Shown: positions 46,575 through 55,997, numbered from the stretch's first letter. The stretch: DNA of 64,000 nucleotides from Sphingomonas soli NBRC 100801 (GCF_001591025.1 NZ_BCTZ01000019.1:1-64000); one strand, 5' to 3'. Numbers and translations are program-made. The notes: generated from the letters alone by a model not told the origin.

Positions 46575-47612
46575 ATGACCCAGCTTTCCCTCTCCGACGA
46601 CGCTGCTTGGACCGCGTTCGAGGCGCGCGACCGGCATTCCGACGGGCGCTTCATCGTCGCCGTCACCACCACCGGGATCTATTGCAAGCCAAGCTGCCCG
46701 GCGCGGCGGCCGAAGCGCGAGCATGTGATCTTCTACTCCGACGCAGAAGCTGCGCGGGCGGCGGGCTACCGAGCCTGCCTGCGGTGCAAGCCCGACGAAG
46801 TGGCGCGCGATCGAATCGCGGTGGCAAAGGCAGTGGGGCTGATCGAGGCGGCCGAGGTGATCGTCTCGCTCGAGCAGATCGCGGCGGCGGTCGACTATGC
46901 GCCGTATCACTTCCATCGACTATTCAAGCGCGCGACCGGGGTGACACCGGCGGCCTATGCGCGCGGGCTGAAGGCGCGGCGCGCGGCGGTGGCGCTGACA
47001 GAAGAAGAAAGCGTGACCGATGCTATCTACGAAGCGGGCTATTCGGCGCCGAGCCGCTTCTACGAGACTGCCAATGCCCGGCTGGGAATGACGCCTAGCG
47101 CGTGGAGGCGCGGCGGGGCAGGGGTGACGATCCGCTGGACGATCGCGGATACCAGCCTGGGGCCGCTGCTGATCGCGGCGACCGGCAAGGGGTTGTGCCG
47201 CGTCGCCTTCGACGAGGATTCGCTGAGCCTCGCGCGGCGCTTTCCCGCGGCGGAGATCGTGGCGGGCGGCGCAGCGCTGGCCGAACTTGCGGCGCGCGTG
47301 GTTTCCGAAGTCGAATCGCCGGGCCGGGATGGGGATCTGCCGGTCGATGTGCAGGGCACGGCGTTTCAGGAAGCAGTGTGGAATGCGCTGCGAGCGATTC
47401 CCGCTGGCGAGACGCGCAGCTATGCCCAGCTCGCGGCAGAAGTTGGCAAACCCGGGGCGGTGCGCGCTGCGGGCACCGCATGCGGGGCAAACCAGGTTGC
47501 GATCATAATCCCCTGCCACCGGGTTCAGCGGACCGACGGGAGCATGGGCGGCTATGCCTATGGCGTCGATCGCAAACGGGCACTGCGCAGGCGGGAGGGG
47601 GTTGACGAGTGA
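46575..47612 (+). CDS. ada: Bifunctional regulator/6-O-methylguanine-DNA methyltransferase Ada
   Basis: 345 aa. The N-terminal Ada zinc domain has C37, C41, C68 and C71 (GIYCKPSCPARRP, ACLRCKP), followed by an AraC-type HTH (VDYAPYHFHRLFKRATGVTP, GYSAPSRFYETANARLGMTP). The C-terminal methyltransferase domain has the acceptor C314 (IIIPCHRVQ). Thus the adaptive-response gene is complete. The ATG at 46575 is the family start. A purine-rich GGGAAGGGAGG lies about 17 bases upstream, which is far for a ribosome site. No alkB or alkA neighbour is present. Confidence 0.95.
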   Translation: MTQLSLSDDAAWTAFEARDRHSDGRFIVAVTTTGIYCKPSCPARRPKREHVIFYSDAEAARAAGYRACLRCKPDEVARDRIAVAKAVGLIEAAEVIVSLEQIAAAVDYAPYHFHRLFKRATGVTPAAYARGLKARRAAVALTEEESVTDAIYEAGYSAPSRFYETANARLGMTPSAWRRGGAGVTIRWTIADTSLGPLLIAATGKGLCRVAFDEDSLSLARRFPAAEIVAGGAALAELAARVVSEVESPGRDGDLPVDVQGTAFQEAVWNALRAIPAGETRSYAQLAAEVGKPGAVRAAGTACGANQVAIIIPCHRVQRTDGSMGGYAYGVDRKRALRRREGVDE

Positions 47613-47637
47613 GCGTTCCGGTCCGCGCGGGGAGGGA

Positions 47638-49179
47638 CTATTTTGCGCCAGTGACCGCTGGTGGGGGCCCTTCCGCCTCCGTGCAGCGATAGACGAGCTT
47701 TTCGTTATACACCGCCGGCAGTGCCGTGCGGATCGACTGCTGCTGCGTGGCCAGTTCAGCGCGCTTGGCCTGGTCGGACGAGCAGGTCTTTAGCGGAACG
47801 CCTTTGCGCAGGCTGCGCGCCTTCGCCATCTGCTCGGACGAGAGCAGATAGCGCGTGTGCGTATAGGTCGCTGTGCCCGGGTCGTAATCGAGCACCGATA
47901 CGGTCTGCTCTTGATCGGGGACCAGGATGCGCTGCCAGTGCGTGCCCGCCTCTGCATATTGCGTGCGGCCGTTGATGCAGCCGTCTTCGCCCACGTCCAG
48001 ATCGACCGTGTCGGTGGCCGTGACGGTGACGCGGCTGCGCTCGGGCGCCAATGTGCAGATCATGCGGCCCTGCGTGATCTGGACCGGCGCCGTGCCGGTC
48101 GGGGTCTTCGGGACCGGGATCACCTTGGATTCGTCGAAGCCGGGGCGGCTGAAGAACAGGGCGATCGCCCCCAGCATCAGGATGCCGCCGCCCGCGGCCA
48201 CCCAGATCGCCTCGCGCTGGCGGTCGCGGGAAAGCAACAGCCCGCCGCCGCCAACCGCCAGCGCGCCTAGCACGAGCAATAACGCGGCTCCGGCCATATA
48301 ATTCTCGCGGGCCGCGTCGCTGCGGGCGCGGGCTTGCGCAATCGCGTCTTCGCGCTCGGCCGCGGTCTTGGCAGCGTTGCTGCGCGACAGCGCCTCTGCT
48401 TCGGCGCGCGCCTTTTCCTCCGCGGTGCGCTCCTGCGCCATCTGCTCCTCGACGCTGGTGCACGGCACGCCGACCTGCGCGATCGGCTGCCTGGCTTCGG
48501 ATAGGAACGCCGCGAGCTCCTTGCCCGAGATCGCGAAGGCGAAGGTGGCGTCACCTTCATCGGCGCGGGTGATCGCCGAATTCACGCCGAGCACGCGGCC
48601 GCAGCGATCGAGCAACGGCCCTCCCGAATTGCCACGCGCGATATTGGCGGTGTGGAGCAGCACGCTGGTGCCCTGCAGCGTGCGCATCCCCGCAAAGCCG
48701 CCTTGCGAGCGCACCGGCGATTGCGGCTTGATGAAATCGGCTGCGGACCGGGCGGTGGCGATGTCCACATTGCCCGGATAGCCCAGCGCGAACAGCGCTT
48801 CACCGTCGGTGGGGGAGCCGGTGTAGAGCGTAAGCGCCGGCAGGCGGACACCGCTGAACTCGATCAGCGCGAGATCGCGATCCTTGTCGATCTTGATGAG
48901 CTTGCCCTGGAACGACTTGTCGCCCTCACTGGGCACCACGCCGATCACGACATTGTCGGGGTAACGCGAGGCCAGTTCGACGACGTGCGCGTTGGTGACG
49001 ATGCGATTGGGCGAGACGGCAAAGCCGCTGCCATGGCCGAAGCCGACCACTTCGTCTCCCACCACCGCAATCGTGACGATGCGCACGACGCCGCGCCCCG
49101 ATGCTGAAATATCGTCCGCCCGCGCCGGCACGATAATCGCGGCAAACAGGCTCAACAGGGCAAAAAAACGAATCAGCAT
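47638..49179 (-). CDS. Membrane-anchored trypsin-like serine protease
   Basis: 513 aa. A signal peptide (MLIRFFALLSLFAAIIVPAR-A) precedes a trypsin-like domain with the complete triad H65 (TNAHVV), D102 (KDRDLALIEF) and S185 (ARGNSGGPLL). A charged coiled coil follows (about 242-293), then two helices (about 296-316 and 324-343) and a C-terminal domain (350-513) with three or four cysteines that should return to the periplasm. The start at 49179 is preferred; a GTG at 49197 is possible. No PDZ domain is present, so it is not a DegP. It lies downstream of two secreted peptidase-like genes in the same direction. Confidence 0.92.
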   Translation of the reverse strand: MLIRFFALLSLFAAIIVPARADDISASGRGVVRIVTIAVVGDEVVGFGHGSGFAVSPNRIVTNAHVVELASRYPDNVVIGVVPSEGDKSFQGKLIKIDKDRDLALIEFSGVRLPALTLYTGSPTDGEALFALGYPGNVDIATARSAADFIKPQSPVRSQGGFAGMRTLQGTSVLLHTANIARGNSGGPLLDRCGRVLGVNSAITRADEGDATFAFAISGKELAAFLSEARQPIAQVGVPCTSVEEQMAQERTAEEKARAEAEALSRSNAAKTAAEREDAIAQARARSDAARENYMAGAALLLVLGALAVGGGGLLLSRDRQREAIWVAAGGGILMLGAIALFFSRPGFDESKVIPVPKTPTGTAPVQITQGRMICTLAPERSRVTVTATDTVDLDVGEDGCINGRTQYAEAGTHWQRILVPDQEQTVSVLDYDPGTATYTHTRYLLSSEQMAKARSLRKGVPLKTCSSDQAKRAELATQQQSIRTALPAVYNEKLVYRCTEAEGPPPAVTGAK

Positions 49180-49253
49180 CGGCGCATACGGCTCCACTCC
49201 GCGCCAATCCTCTCACCGAAATCGCCGCCGGGTTCAAGGCGGCGGCGCGTTTG

Positions 49254-50774
49254 CTATCGGCGGCGCTCGGCCTGTGGCTCGTCATTCTCGTTCTTGTGCG
49301 CAGCGCTGGCCAGCGCCTTGCCTGCCCCCGGAAGGTCGCCCTTGTCGATCAGGTCGATCGCGCTCTGCGCCTGTTCGCCGGATTTCGCATTGTGCGGATC
49401 GAAGGCGAGCGGACGCAGCACGATCTTGGCCTCTTCGCCCGAGCCATCCTCGATCAACTGCGCGGCTGCGGCGACGCGGATGGTGCGGACATCAGGGGCC
49501 ACGGCCACCGCGTGATAGAGTGCCTGCTTGGCCGGCTGGTTGAGCGGAATCCCCGAATCGCCGAAGCTGCGGTAGAACAGCATCAGCAATTGCGGGTTGT
49601 CGGGGTTCAGCCGCTTGCCATCGGCCAGCACCTTGCGGATCGCGGCCCAGCGCGGAGCGCTCTTGTCCTTCTCCGCTTGGGCGCGCGCGGTCATCGCCAT
49701 CGCCTTATAGGCATAGCCGCCGGGCAGCTTGGGATCGGTGGCGATGACGCGGTCGGCGGCGGCCTCAGTGGCGGCGAAGTCCTTGGCGTCATAGGCCGCC
49801 TTGGCGAGCACGAGCTGAGCGTCGGCATCGTCCGCATAAGGGGCCGCAGCTGCTTTCGCGCGGGCGTAGAGGGCCTGTGCGGCCTTCTCGTCACCCGGAC
49901 CCTGTGATTCCATGCGGACGTCGATCATCGCCGCTTCGCCGAGCGTCAGCGCGTGCACTGTCACCGGGCCGGACTTTAGATCCGATGCCGGCACGACCAC
50001 CGCCTTAAGACCCGTGCCGCGGCGATATTTGATGAGGTCGGCGCCCAGCTTGTCCATGCTGCCAAAGACTTGGGCTGCTTCGCTTAGCGATTTGCCGCTG
50101 TTGATCGCGGCAATATAGGCGCCGATCTGGTTTTCGCGGCCGGGCGAGAAGGTAAGCAGGTGGGTCAGCAGCCATCCGCCGGTGGTGAAGATGCGCTCGC
50201 CGGGCTCCTGGCGCTGCAGGTTGAGCATTTTGATGATCGGCTCGCGGTCCGCCGGGTTCAGCGCTCGCATACGCGCCCCGAGCTCGCGGCCCAGCACGAT
50301 CGAGCCGTCGGGGCGAAATTCGGTGGTGCCGTGGAATTCGGCCAGTCCCTCCTGGAGCCAGCCGGGGATCGTGACGTTCGGCCATGCGACTGCATAGACA
50401 TGGTGGGCGTAAGCGTGGAACAGCGGCCGCCGCGTCGCTTCGGGATCGTTGCTGGTGCGCGGCAGGAACGCGACCGATCCGCTTTCGGTGGCGCGGGCGA
50501 GATTGCCCATGCGGCTGCCCGCCAGGCGGCTCAGATTGCTCGGCTCGACGACGAACAGCGTCACCTTGTTGGCGGTCCCTGCCGGCGAATCGGGCAGGTT
50601 GCGAAAGCTGCGGATGCCCCGGTCGAAGCGCTCGAGCTCCTCGGCGTAATTGCGCAGCCACGCCTCGTCACCTTCGGCGTAAATCACGAAATGATCGCTG
50701 ACCGCCTTGTGCCACTGTGCGTTGGCGGAAAGTGGGGGAAGCAGAAAAATAATTGCAATCAGTAGTTTACGCAC
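49254..50774 (-). CDS. Secreted gluzincin-like paralogue with degenerate HAxxH site
   Basis: 506 aa. A signal peptide (MRKLLIAIIFLLPPLSANAQ) is followed by a peptidase_MA/DUF1570-like domain and TPR-like repeats (about 290-490). The zinc motif, HExxH in the paralogue next door, reads HAYAH here (residues 120-124), so the catalytic Glu is lost; the downstream Glu in PGWLQEGLAEF (E146) is kept. The start is a GTG at 50774 with AGGGGC upstream. It aligns along its length with 50904-52433, so the pair arose by tandem duplication. It is probably a pseudoenzyme that still binds zinc or substrate; this is inferred. Confidence 0.88.
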   Translation of the reverse strand: MRKLLIAIIFLLPPLSANAQWHKAVSDHFVIYAEGDEAWLRNYAEELERFDRGIRSFRNLPDSPAGTANKVTLFVVEPSNLSRLAGSRMGNLARATESGSVAFLPRTSNDPEATRRPLFHAYAHHVYAVAWPNVTIPGWLQEGLAEFHGTTEFRPDGSIVLGRELGARMRALNPADREPIIKMLNLQRQEPGERIFTTGGWLLTHLLTFSPGRENQIGAYIAAINSGKSLSEAAQVFGSMDKLGADLIKYRRGTGLKAVVVPASDLKSGPVTVHALTLGEAAMIDVRMESQGPGDEKAAQALYARAKAAAAPYADDADAQLVLAKAAYDAKDFAATEAAADRVIATDPKLPGGYAYKAMAMTARAQAEKDKSAPRWAAIRKVLADGKRLNPDNPQLLMLFYRSFGDSGIPLNQPAKQALYHAVAVAPDVRTIRVAAAAQLIEDGSGEEAKIVLRPLAFDPHNAKSGEQAQSAIDLIDKGDLPGAGKALASAAHKNENDEPQAERRR

Positions 50775-50903
50775 AAGATGCCCCTGAATTCCGAGTCGTT
50801 GCGGGGGACGCTAGTATCGGATGCAACCACAGTCACGCAGGACTTTGTCGCAACCTGTAACAAGCAGGCTCGGCCAGATGGGTTTCAGGCTACGAGCGCC
50901 TTT

Positions 50904-52433
50904 TCAGGCCTCGGGTTTTGGCGAGGGTGGGGTTTCTTCCTCGTCTGGTTCCTCGCCGCCCGCCAGTGCCTTGCTGGCGCCTTCCAGATTGCCCTTGTCG
51001 ATTTCTTCGATCGCGTTGCGAGCCCGTTCCGCCGATTTCTGGCTGTGCGGATTGAAGGCAAGCGGGCGCAGCACCGATTTCGCCTCAACGGCGAGTCCAT
51101 CGCGTATCAGCTGCATGGCAGCCGTGAACCGGATGCTGCCGACCTGCGGCGCGAGCACCACGGCGCGGTACAGCGCCTGCTTGGCGGGCTGGTTTGGGGC
51201 CATCCCCGATTGTGCGAAGCTGCGATAGAACATCATCAGCAATTCGGGATTGTCTGGATCGATGCGCTTGCCCTCTGCGATGACCTTGCGGATCGCGGTC
51301 CATCGCGGCGCGCTATTGTCCTTGTCCGCGTTCGCGCGGGCGATCATTGCCATCGCCTTATAGGCATAGGCGCTGCCGAGCTTGGGATCGGCGGCGATGG
51401 CGCGATCGGCTGCCGCCTCCGCTTCGACGAAATCCTTTGCGTCATAGGCCGCCTCGGTCAGCACGCGCTGCGCTGCGGCGTCGTTGGGATAGGGAGCCGC
51501 CGCCGCCTTGGCGAGTGCATAGACTCCGTCGCGGGTCTTTTCATTGACGCCGCGATCGGATTGGATGCGGATCTGGATCGTCGAAGTCTCCGCTGCGGTC
51601 AGCGGACGGACGGTGATCTGCCCGATCTGCAGATCCGCCTTGGGCACCACCACGGCGCGAAGGCCCGTACCCCGGCGGTAGCGGGCCAGGTCAGAGCCGA
51701 GCTTTCCGGTGTCGCCAAAGGCTTCTTCAGCCGCATCACCCAGCGACTTCCCCTTGTTGATCGCGGCGATGTAGCTCCCGATCTGATTCTCCCGGCCCGG
51801 CGCGAAGGTCAGGAAATGGGTGAGCAGCCAGCCGCCGCTATAATAGACGTCCACGCCCGACGCGCTTTTTGACATCAGCAGCATCTTGCGAATCTGGTCG
51901 GTGGTGAGTTCCGACAATTGCCAATAGCGCGTCGCGGGTTCTCGGCCGATCACCAGCGATCCGTCCTTGTTGAACTCGGCCGAGGAATGGAATTCGGCGA
52001 GCCCTTCCTGCAGCCAGCCGGGGATCGCCACATTGGCCCAGGCGACCATGTAGAGGTGGTGGGTATATTCGTGAAACAGCGTCTGCCGCATATTGTCCGT
52101 GCCGCCCAGCTTGGGCAGGAACGCCCGCGCTCCGCTTTCGCGCGCCAGATAGAAGCCGCCAATTCGGTTGCTGCCGGCAAGCTTGGTGAACTCGCTGGAC
52201 GACGAGATCACATAGACGGTGACCTTCGTCGCCGGAGCGGTGGGAGAATCGGGAAGGTTACGCAGCCGCCGCGCGCCGCGATCGAAACGCTCAAGCTCCT
52301 CGGCGAAGTTGCGGATCCAGTTATAATCGCCTTCGGCGTAGATGACGAAATGGTCGCTCACCGCCTGACGCCACTGCGCGCTGGCGGACAGCGGACACAG
52401 CAGAAACGCGAAAAATACCAGAAGCTTGCGCAA
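50904..52433 (-). CDS. Secreted gluzincin-like metallopeptidase with TPR repeats
   Basis: 509 aa. A signal peptide (RKLLVFFAFLLCPLSASAQ) is followed by QAVSDHFVIYAEGDYNWIRN and the zinc site HEYTH (about 121-125), with the third ligand Glu in PGWLQEGLAEF (E147). TPR-like helices fill the C-terminal half (DAKDFVEAEAAADRAIAADP), and the tail is acidic and Pro-rich. The start is a TTG at 52433, preceded by GGAGGGG, and corresponds to the GTG start of the paralogue downstream; an ATG five codons earlier (52448) has no ribosome site. It lies 129 bases upstream of its paralogue. The substrate is unknown. Confidence 0.9.
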   Translation of the reverse strand: MRKLLVFFAFLLCPLSASAQWRQAVSDHFVIYAEGDYNWIRNFAEELERFDRGARRLRNLPDSPTAPATKVTVYVISSSSEFTKLAGSNRIGGFYLARESGARAFLPKLGGTDNMRQTLFHEYTHHLYMVAWANVAIPGWLQEGLAEFHSSAEFNKDGSLVIGREPATRYWQLSELTTDQIRKMLLMSKSASGVDVYYSGGWLLTHFLTFAPGRENQIGSYIAAINKGKSLGDAAEEAFGDTGKLGSDLARYRRGTGLRAVVVPKADLQIGQITVRPLTAAETSTIQIRIQSDRGVNEKTRDGVYALAKAAAAPYPNDAAAQRVLTEAAYDAKDFVEAEAAADRAIAADPKLGSAYAYKAMAMIARANADKDNSAPRWTAIRKVIAEGKRIDPDNPELLMMFYRSFAQSGMAPNQPAKQALYRAVVLAPQVGSIRFTAAMQLIRDGLAVEAKSVLRPLAFNPHSQKSAERARNAIEEIDKGNLEGASKALAGGEEPDEEETPPSPKPEA

Positions 52434-52540
52434 CGGAGCCCCCTCCATTCGAGTCGTTACCGCAGGCTAGTTGGCCCGGCGTCTCGCGTCACCTTCTGAT
52501 TTGACGCCAAAACGGTCGTACTGGGACGGTGGTGCACCGG

Positions 52541-54709
52541 TCACACGAAACTATAGGGATCGACGTCGACCGCGACGCGCACCCTGGCGCTCCAGTTCAG
52601 GCCTCCCAGCCATTCGCGGATCATGTCCTGGACGTCGAACGCGCGGCGGGCATGGATGAGCAGCCGGAAGCGGTGCCTGCCGCGCAGCATGGCCAGCGGG
52701 GCGGGGGCGGGGCCATAGACGTGCATCTCGTCCCTTTGCGGCGCGCTGCGGCCGATCATCCGCGCGACCTCCTCGGCGGCTGCCTTGTCCTCGGAGGAGA
52801 CGATGATCGCGGCATAGCGGCCAAAGGGCGGCGCTCCGGCATCGCGCCGCGCCTCCGTCTCCGCAGCATAGAAGCTGTCGGCATCGCCCGAAACCAGCGC
52901 CCGCATCACCTGTGCATCGGGGGCGTGCGTCTGGATATAGACGGTGCCCGGCTTCTCGCCGCGGCCCGCGCGTCCGGAGACCTGCATGATCTGCTGGAAG
53001 GTCCGCTCGGAGGCGCGAAGATCGCCGCCGTCGAGCCCGAGATCGGCATCGATCACGCCCACCAGCGTCAGATTGGGGAAATGATAGCCCTTGGTCACCA
53101 ATTGGGTGCCGATGACGATGTCGATCTCGCAATGCTCCATCCGGCTGACGAATTCGGCGGCGCGTGCGGGCGACCAGATCGTGTCCGAGGTGACGACGGC
53201 GCTGCGCGCATCGGGGAAGAGCGCGGCGACTTCATCGGCGATGCGCTCGACCCCGGGGCCGCAGGCGACCAGCGTGTCCTCGCTCTGGCACTCGGGGCAG
53301 ATTTCGGGGGTCTGCTCGGTATGGCCGCAATGGTGGCACGAAAGGCGGCGGATCAGCCGGTGCTCGACCATCCACGCCGTGCAATTGGGGCATTGGAAGC
53401 GGTGGCCGCAGTGGCGGCAGAGCGTGAGCGGGGCATAGCCGCGGCGATTGAGGAACAGCAAAGATTGCTCGCCGCGCGCCAACGTTTCCTCCAGCGCCTT
53501 GACCAGGCGAGGGCTGAGCCAGCGGCCGCGTTCGGGCGGCTCGGCGATCAGATCGATCGCTTCGATGCGCGGCATCTCTGCGGTGCCGAAGCGGACCGGA
53601 AGCTTCAATTCCTCATAGCGGCCCAGCTCGACCTGGTGGCGCGTCTCGATCGCCGGGGTCGCGCTGGCGAGGATGACCGGGCATTCCTCGAAATAGCCGC
53701 GCATCACCGCGACGTCGCGGGCGTGATAATGGACGCCGTCTTCCTGCTTGAAGCTCGTCTCATGCGCTTCGTCGACAACGATCAGCCCGAGATTGGGATA
53801 AGGCAGGAACAGCGCCGAGCGCGCGCCGACCGTCACCATCGCCTCGCCACTGGCGATCGCCCGCCATGCCCGGCGCCGCTGCGAGGTGCGCAGCCCCGAG
53901 TGCCACGCCACGGGCTCGCAGCCGAAGCGCTTGGCGAAGCGGGTGAGGAAAGGCTCGGTGAGCGCGATTTCCGGGAGCAGCACCAGCGTCTGCTTGCCCG
54001 AAGCAAGCGCTGCGGCGACGGCCTCGAAATAGACTTCGGTCTTGCCCGAGCCGGTGACGCCGTCGAGCAGGAAGGTCTGGAACTGCTCGGCACCGACGGA
54101 CTGGCGCAGGATCGAGGCGGCGCCGGCCTGTTCGGGCGAGAGATCGGGCGGGGCGAAGTTCGGATCGGGCAGCGGATAGGGGCTGTCGGTATCGACCACC
54201 ACGGCCTCGATCGCGCCGACCTTCACCAGCCCGCGGATCACCGCTTCGGAGACGTCGGCGACGGTGGCGAGCTCGCGGACCAGCCCCTGGCGGTCGCCGA
54301 TGCGCTCCAATGCCTGTTCACGCTGGGGTGTCAGCCGTTCGGGCACCAGCCCCGTCGCGCGATATTCCGTGATCGTCGGCGCGCTCTCGAAGGCTGCCGA
54401 TGTGCGCAGCGCCATCGCCAGCACCGAAACCGGCGGGCTCAGATAATAATTCGCGGTCCATTCGACGAGTCGTCGGACCGGCGCGGGAATAGGCGGCGAA
54501 TCGGAGACGCCCAGCAGCGGTCGCAGGCGATTGTCGCCCACCTCCGCATCCGAAGGCATGCGATCGGCTTCCCACACCACGCCCGCAAGCTGGCGCGGTC
54601 CCAGCGGTGCAACGACGATCGACCCCGGCTCGACCTGCATCCCCTGGGGGACGCGGTAATCGAGCGGGCCGAGCGCGGAGTTCATGACGAGGACGCGGGC
54701 GCGAGTCAT
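52541..54709 (-). CDS. priA: Primosomal protein N' (replication restart helicase PriA)
   Basis: 722 aa. It restarts stalled forks by loading DnaB. The N-terminal DNA-binding domain has SALGPLDYRVPQGMQVEPGS and ANYYLSPPVSVLAMAL. The helicase core has Walker A GVTGSGKTEVY, DEAH (VVDEAHETSFKQ) and motif VI VSGRAGRGEKPG. The zinc-binding region has four CxxC pairs (CRHCGHRFQCPNC, CHHCGH, CPEC). The start at 54709 (MTRARVLV) has GAGG upstream; the longer frame runs into another gene's antisense and is rejected. Confidence 0.97.
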   Translation of the reverse strand: MTRARVLVMNSALGPLDYRVPQGMQVEPGSIVVAPLGPRQLAGVVWEADRMPSDAEVGDNRLRPLLGVSDSPPIPAPVRRLVEWTANYYLSPPVSVLAMALRTSAAFESAPTITEYRATGLVPERLTPQREQALERIGDRQGLVRELATVADVSEAVIRGLVKVGAIEAVVVDTDSPYPLPDPNFAPPDLSPEQAGAASILRQSVGAEQFQTFLLDGVTGSGKTEVYFEAVAAALASGKQTLVLLPEIALTEPFLTRFAKRFGCEPVAWHSGLRTSQRRRAWRAIASGEAMVTVGARSALFLPYPNLGLIVVDEAHETSFKQEDGVHYHARDVAVMRGYFEECPVILASATPAIETRHQVELGRYEELKLPVRFGTAEMPRIEAIDLIAEPPERGRWLSPRLVKALEETLARGEQSLLFLNRRGYAPLTLCRHCGHRFQCPNCTAWMVEHRLIRRLSCHHCGHTEQTPEICPECQSEDTLVACGPGVERIADEVAALFPDARSAVVTSDTIWSPARAAEFVSRMEHCEIDIVIGTQLVTKGYHFPNLTLVGVIDADLGLDGGDLRASERTFQQIMQVSGRAGRGEKPGTVYIQTHAPDAQVMRALVSGDADSFYAAETEARRDAGAPPFGRYAAIIVSSEDKAAAEEVARMIGRSAPQRDEMHVYGPAPAPLAMLRGRHRFRLLIHARRAFDVQDMIREWLGGLNWSARVRVAVDVDPYSFV

Positions 54710-54779
54710 TCCCGCCTCATATGGGGATTTGTGGGCGAAGCGGAATCCCGTATCGTCCGTGGGGTCAGGAGATTGCCCG

Positions 54780-55379
54780 ATGTTGATCGCCGCTGCCCTG
54801 TTTGTCGCCCAGGCCGCGCTCTGCACGGCGATGGATGCGAAGCTTCCCGCGACGCTTGCCGTGTGGACGACGCCGGGACATGGGTATCCGAGCGACCTGA
54901 CCAGGCCGGTCGTTCTCCAGAGCATCCGCCCCGAGGAGCTGGGCAAGCCGGTCGATCCGGCGAATCCCCCGGAACCTGCACTGACGGGCGGCGCGGCGCG
55001 GATCAGCTTCCGGATCGAGACCGCGGGAATCTATGGCATCGCGCTCGATCAGGGCGGCTGGATCGATGTCGCGCCCAAAGATGGCGAGACGCTCAAATCG
55101 GTCAAGCACGGCCATGGGCCGGAATGCTCGACGATTCGCAAGATCGTGCGGTTTGAGCTCGCGCCCGGGGCTTACACGCTGATGCTCACCAAGCTTACCA
55201 AGCCTCAGGTCAAGGGTGATGCTCGTCCGCGACTAGTCGTTCTCGCCCACGCTGGCGATGTTGAACGAGAGGGTAAGGGTGGCGGCGTGGTCCATCTGGT
55301 CGCGGCGACCGCCGCGGCCGAAGCGATATTGGTTGAGATACCCCACTTCGCCGCGCACCTTGTCTGCGATCGGGATTGA
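54780..55379 (+). CDS. Small secreted protein, GWIDVAP family, paralogue 1
   Basis: 199 aa, not recognised. A signal peptide (MLIAAALFVAQAALC) is followed by a region that aligns with the gene at 55998: AGIYGIALDQGGWIDVAPKD here, versus [20 protein letters not shown] there, then STIRKIVRFELAPGAYTLML. Two cysteines are kept (near 16 and PECSTI). AGGAG is nine bases before the ATG. The last about 49 codons overlap the 3' end of the convergent DUF2490 gene by 147 bases; the paralogue ends sooner, so this C-terminus may be an extension gained by loss of the original stop. Confidence 0.75.
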   Translation: MLIAAALFVAQAALCTAMDAKLPATLAVWTTPGHGYPSDLTRPVVLQSIRPEELGKPVDPANPPEPALTGGAARISFRIETAGIYGIALDQGGWIDVAPKDGETLKSVKHGHGPECSTIRKIVRFELAPGAYTLMLTKLTKPQVKGDARPRLVVLAHAGDVEREGKGGGVVHLVAATAAAEAILVEIPHFAAHLVCDRD

Positions 55380-55910
55380 GAGACCCACCGCATTGCGCAT
55401 CCTCTCATACCCCTCCCGCTGGCCCCAGCCGGTCGTGTTGAGGTTCACGAAATGCTCCTGCGTGGCGAAAAGCTTCAGGCCGTGATCGTTGAGCGACGCA
55501 TCGAAGCCGAGTCGCGGGCGCACGCGCACGCCCACTCCCCCGCTTTGGCTGTTGAAGCGCTGCTCGACGCGGAGCCGCCCCGAAAAGCCCGACCCCAGCG
55601 GCACCAGCACCATCTGGCGCAGCCGTTCTTCATTGGGCTGGGCAACGCCACGGTTCCAATCCTCGACGTGGCGATAGCCGAAGGACAGTTCGACGCCGCT
55701 TTTCAGGGTGCGTGTGTAGAGAATTCCGGCCTCGGCATGGGAGAATCCCTCGGCGCGATCGCTGAAGCGGCCGATGCCTTCCAGCGTTAATTTATCGGCC
55801 TCGCTGAGTTCCACCGATCCGTTGGTCTGCAGCCAGAGCTGCTCGTCCATCTGCTGGGCGGCGGCGGGCGTGGCGAGGGCAAGCGAAGCGAGCGCGGTGC
55901 GAAACATCAT
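55233..55910 (-). CDS. DUF2490 family outer-membrane-like protein
   Basis: 225 aa. A signal peptide (FRTALASLALATPAAAQ) is followed by alternating beta strands typical of DUF2490: EQLWLQTNGSVELSEADKLT, GILYTRTLKSGVELSFGYRH, RLRVEQRFNSQSGGVGVRVR and LFATQEHFVNLNTTGWGQRE. It likely forms a small outer-membrane beta-barrel. The start is one of GTG 55913, ATG 55910 or ATG 55907; AAGG spacing favours 55907 or 55910. Its 3' end is overlapped by the convergent gene to the left. Confidence 0.87.
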   Translation of the reverse strand: MMFRTALASLALATPAAAQQMDEQLWLQTNGSVELSEADKLTLEGIGRFSDRAEGFSHAEAGILYTRTLKSGVELSFGYRHVEDWNRGVAQPNEERLRQMVLVPLGSGFSGRLRVEQRFNSQSGGVGVRVRPRLGFDASLNDHGLKLFATQEHFVNLNTTGWGQREGYERMRNAVGLSIPIADKVRGEVGYLNQYRFGRGGRRDQMDHAATLTLSFNIASVGEND

Positions 55911-55997
55911 CACGCCTTAACAGCATCGCGGGCGAATTGTTGCAAATAACGTAAAGAACAAATATAGAACAATGCGACTCGAATGAGGAGAATATCC

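Noticed and set aside
45323..47098. 591-codon open frame on the plus strand across the MFS gene and ada
   Set aside because: It is antisense to the MFS transporter and out of frame with ada, both of which are clear.
52529..55156. 875-codon open frame on the plus strand
   Set aside because: It is antisense to priA, whose helicase and zinc motifs are complete. It is a shadow frame.
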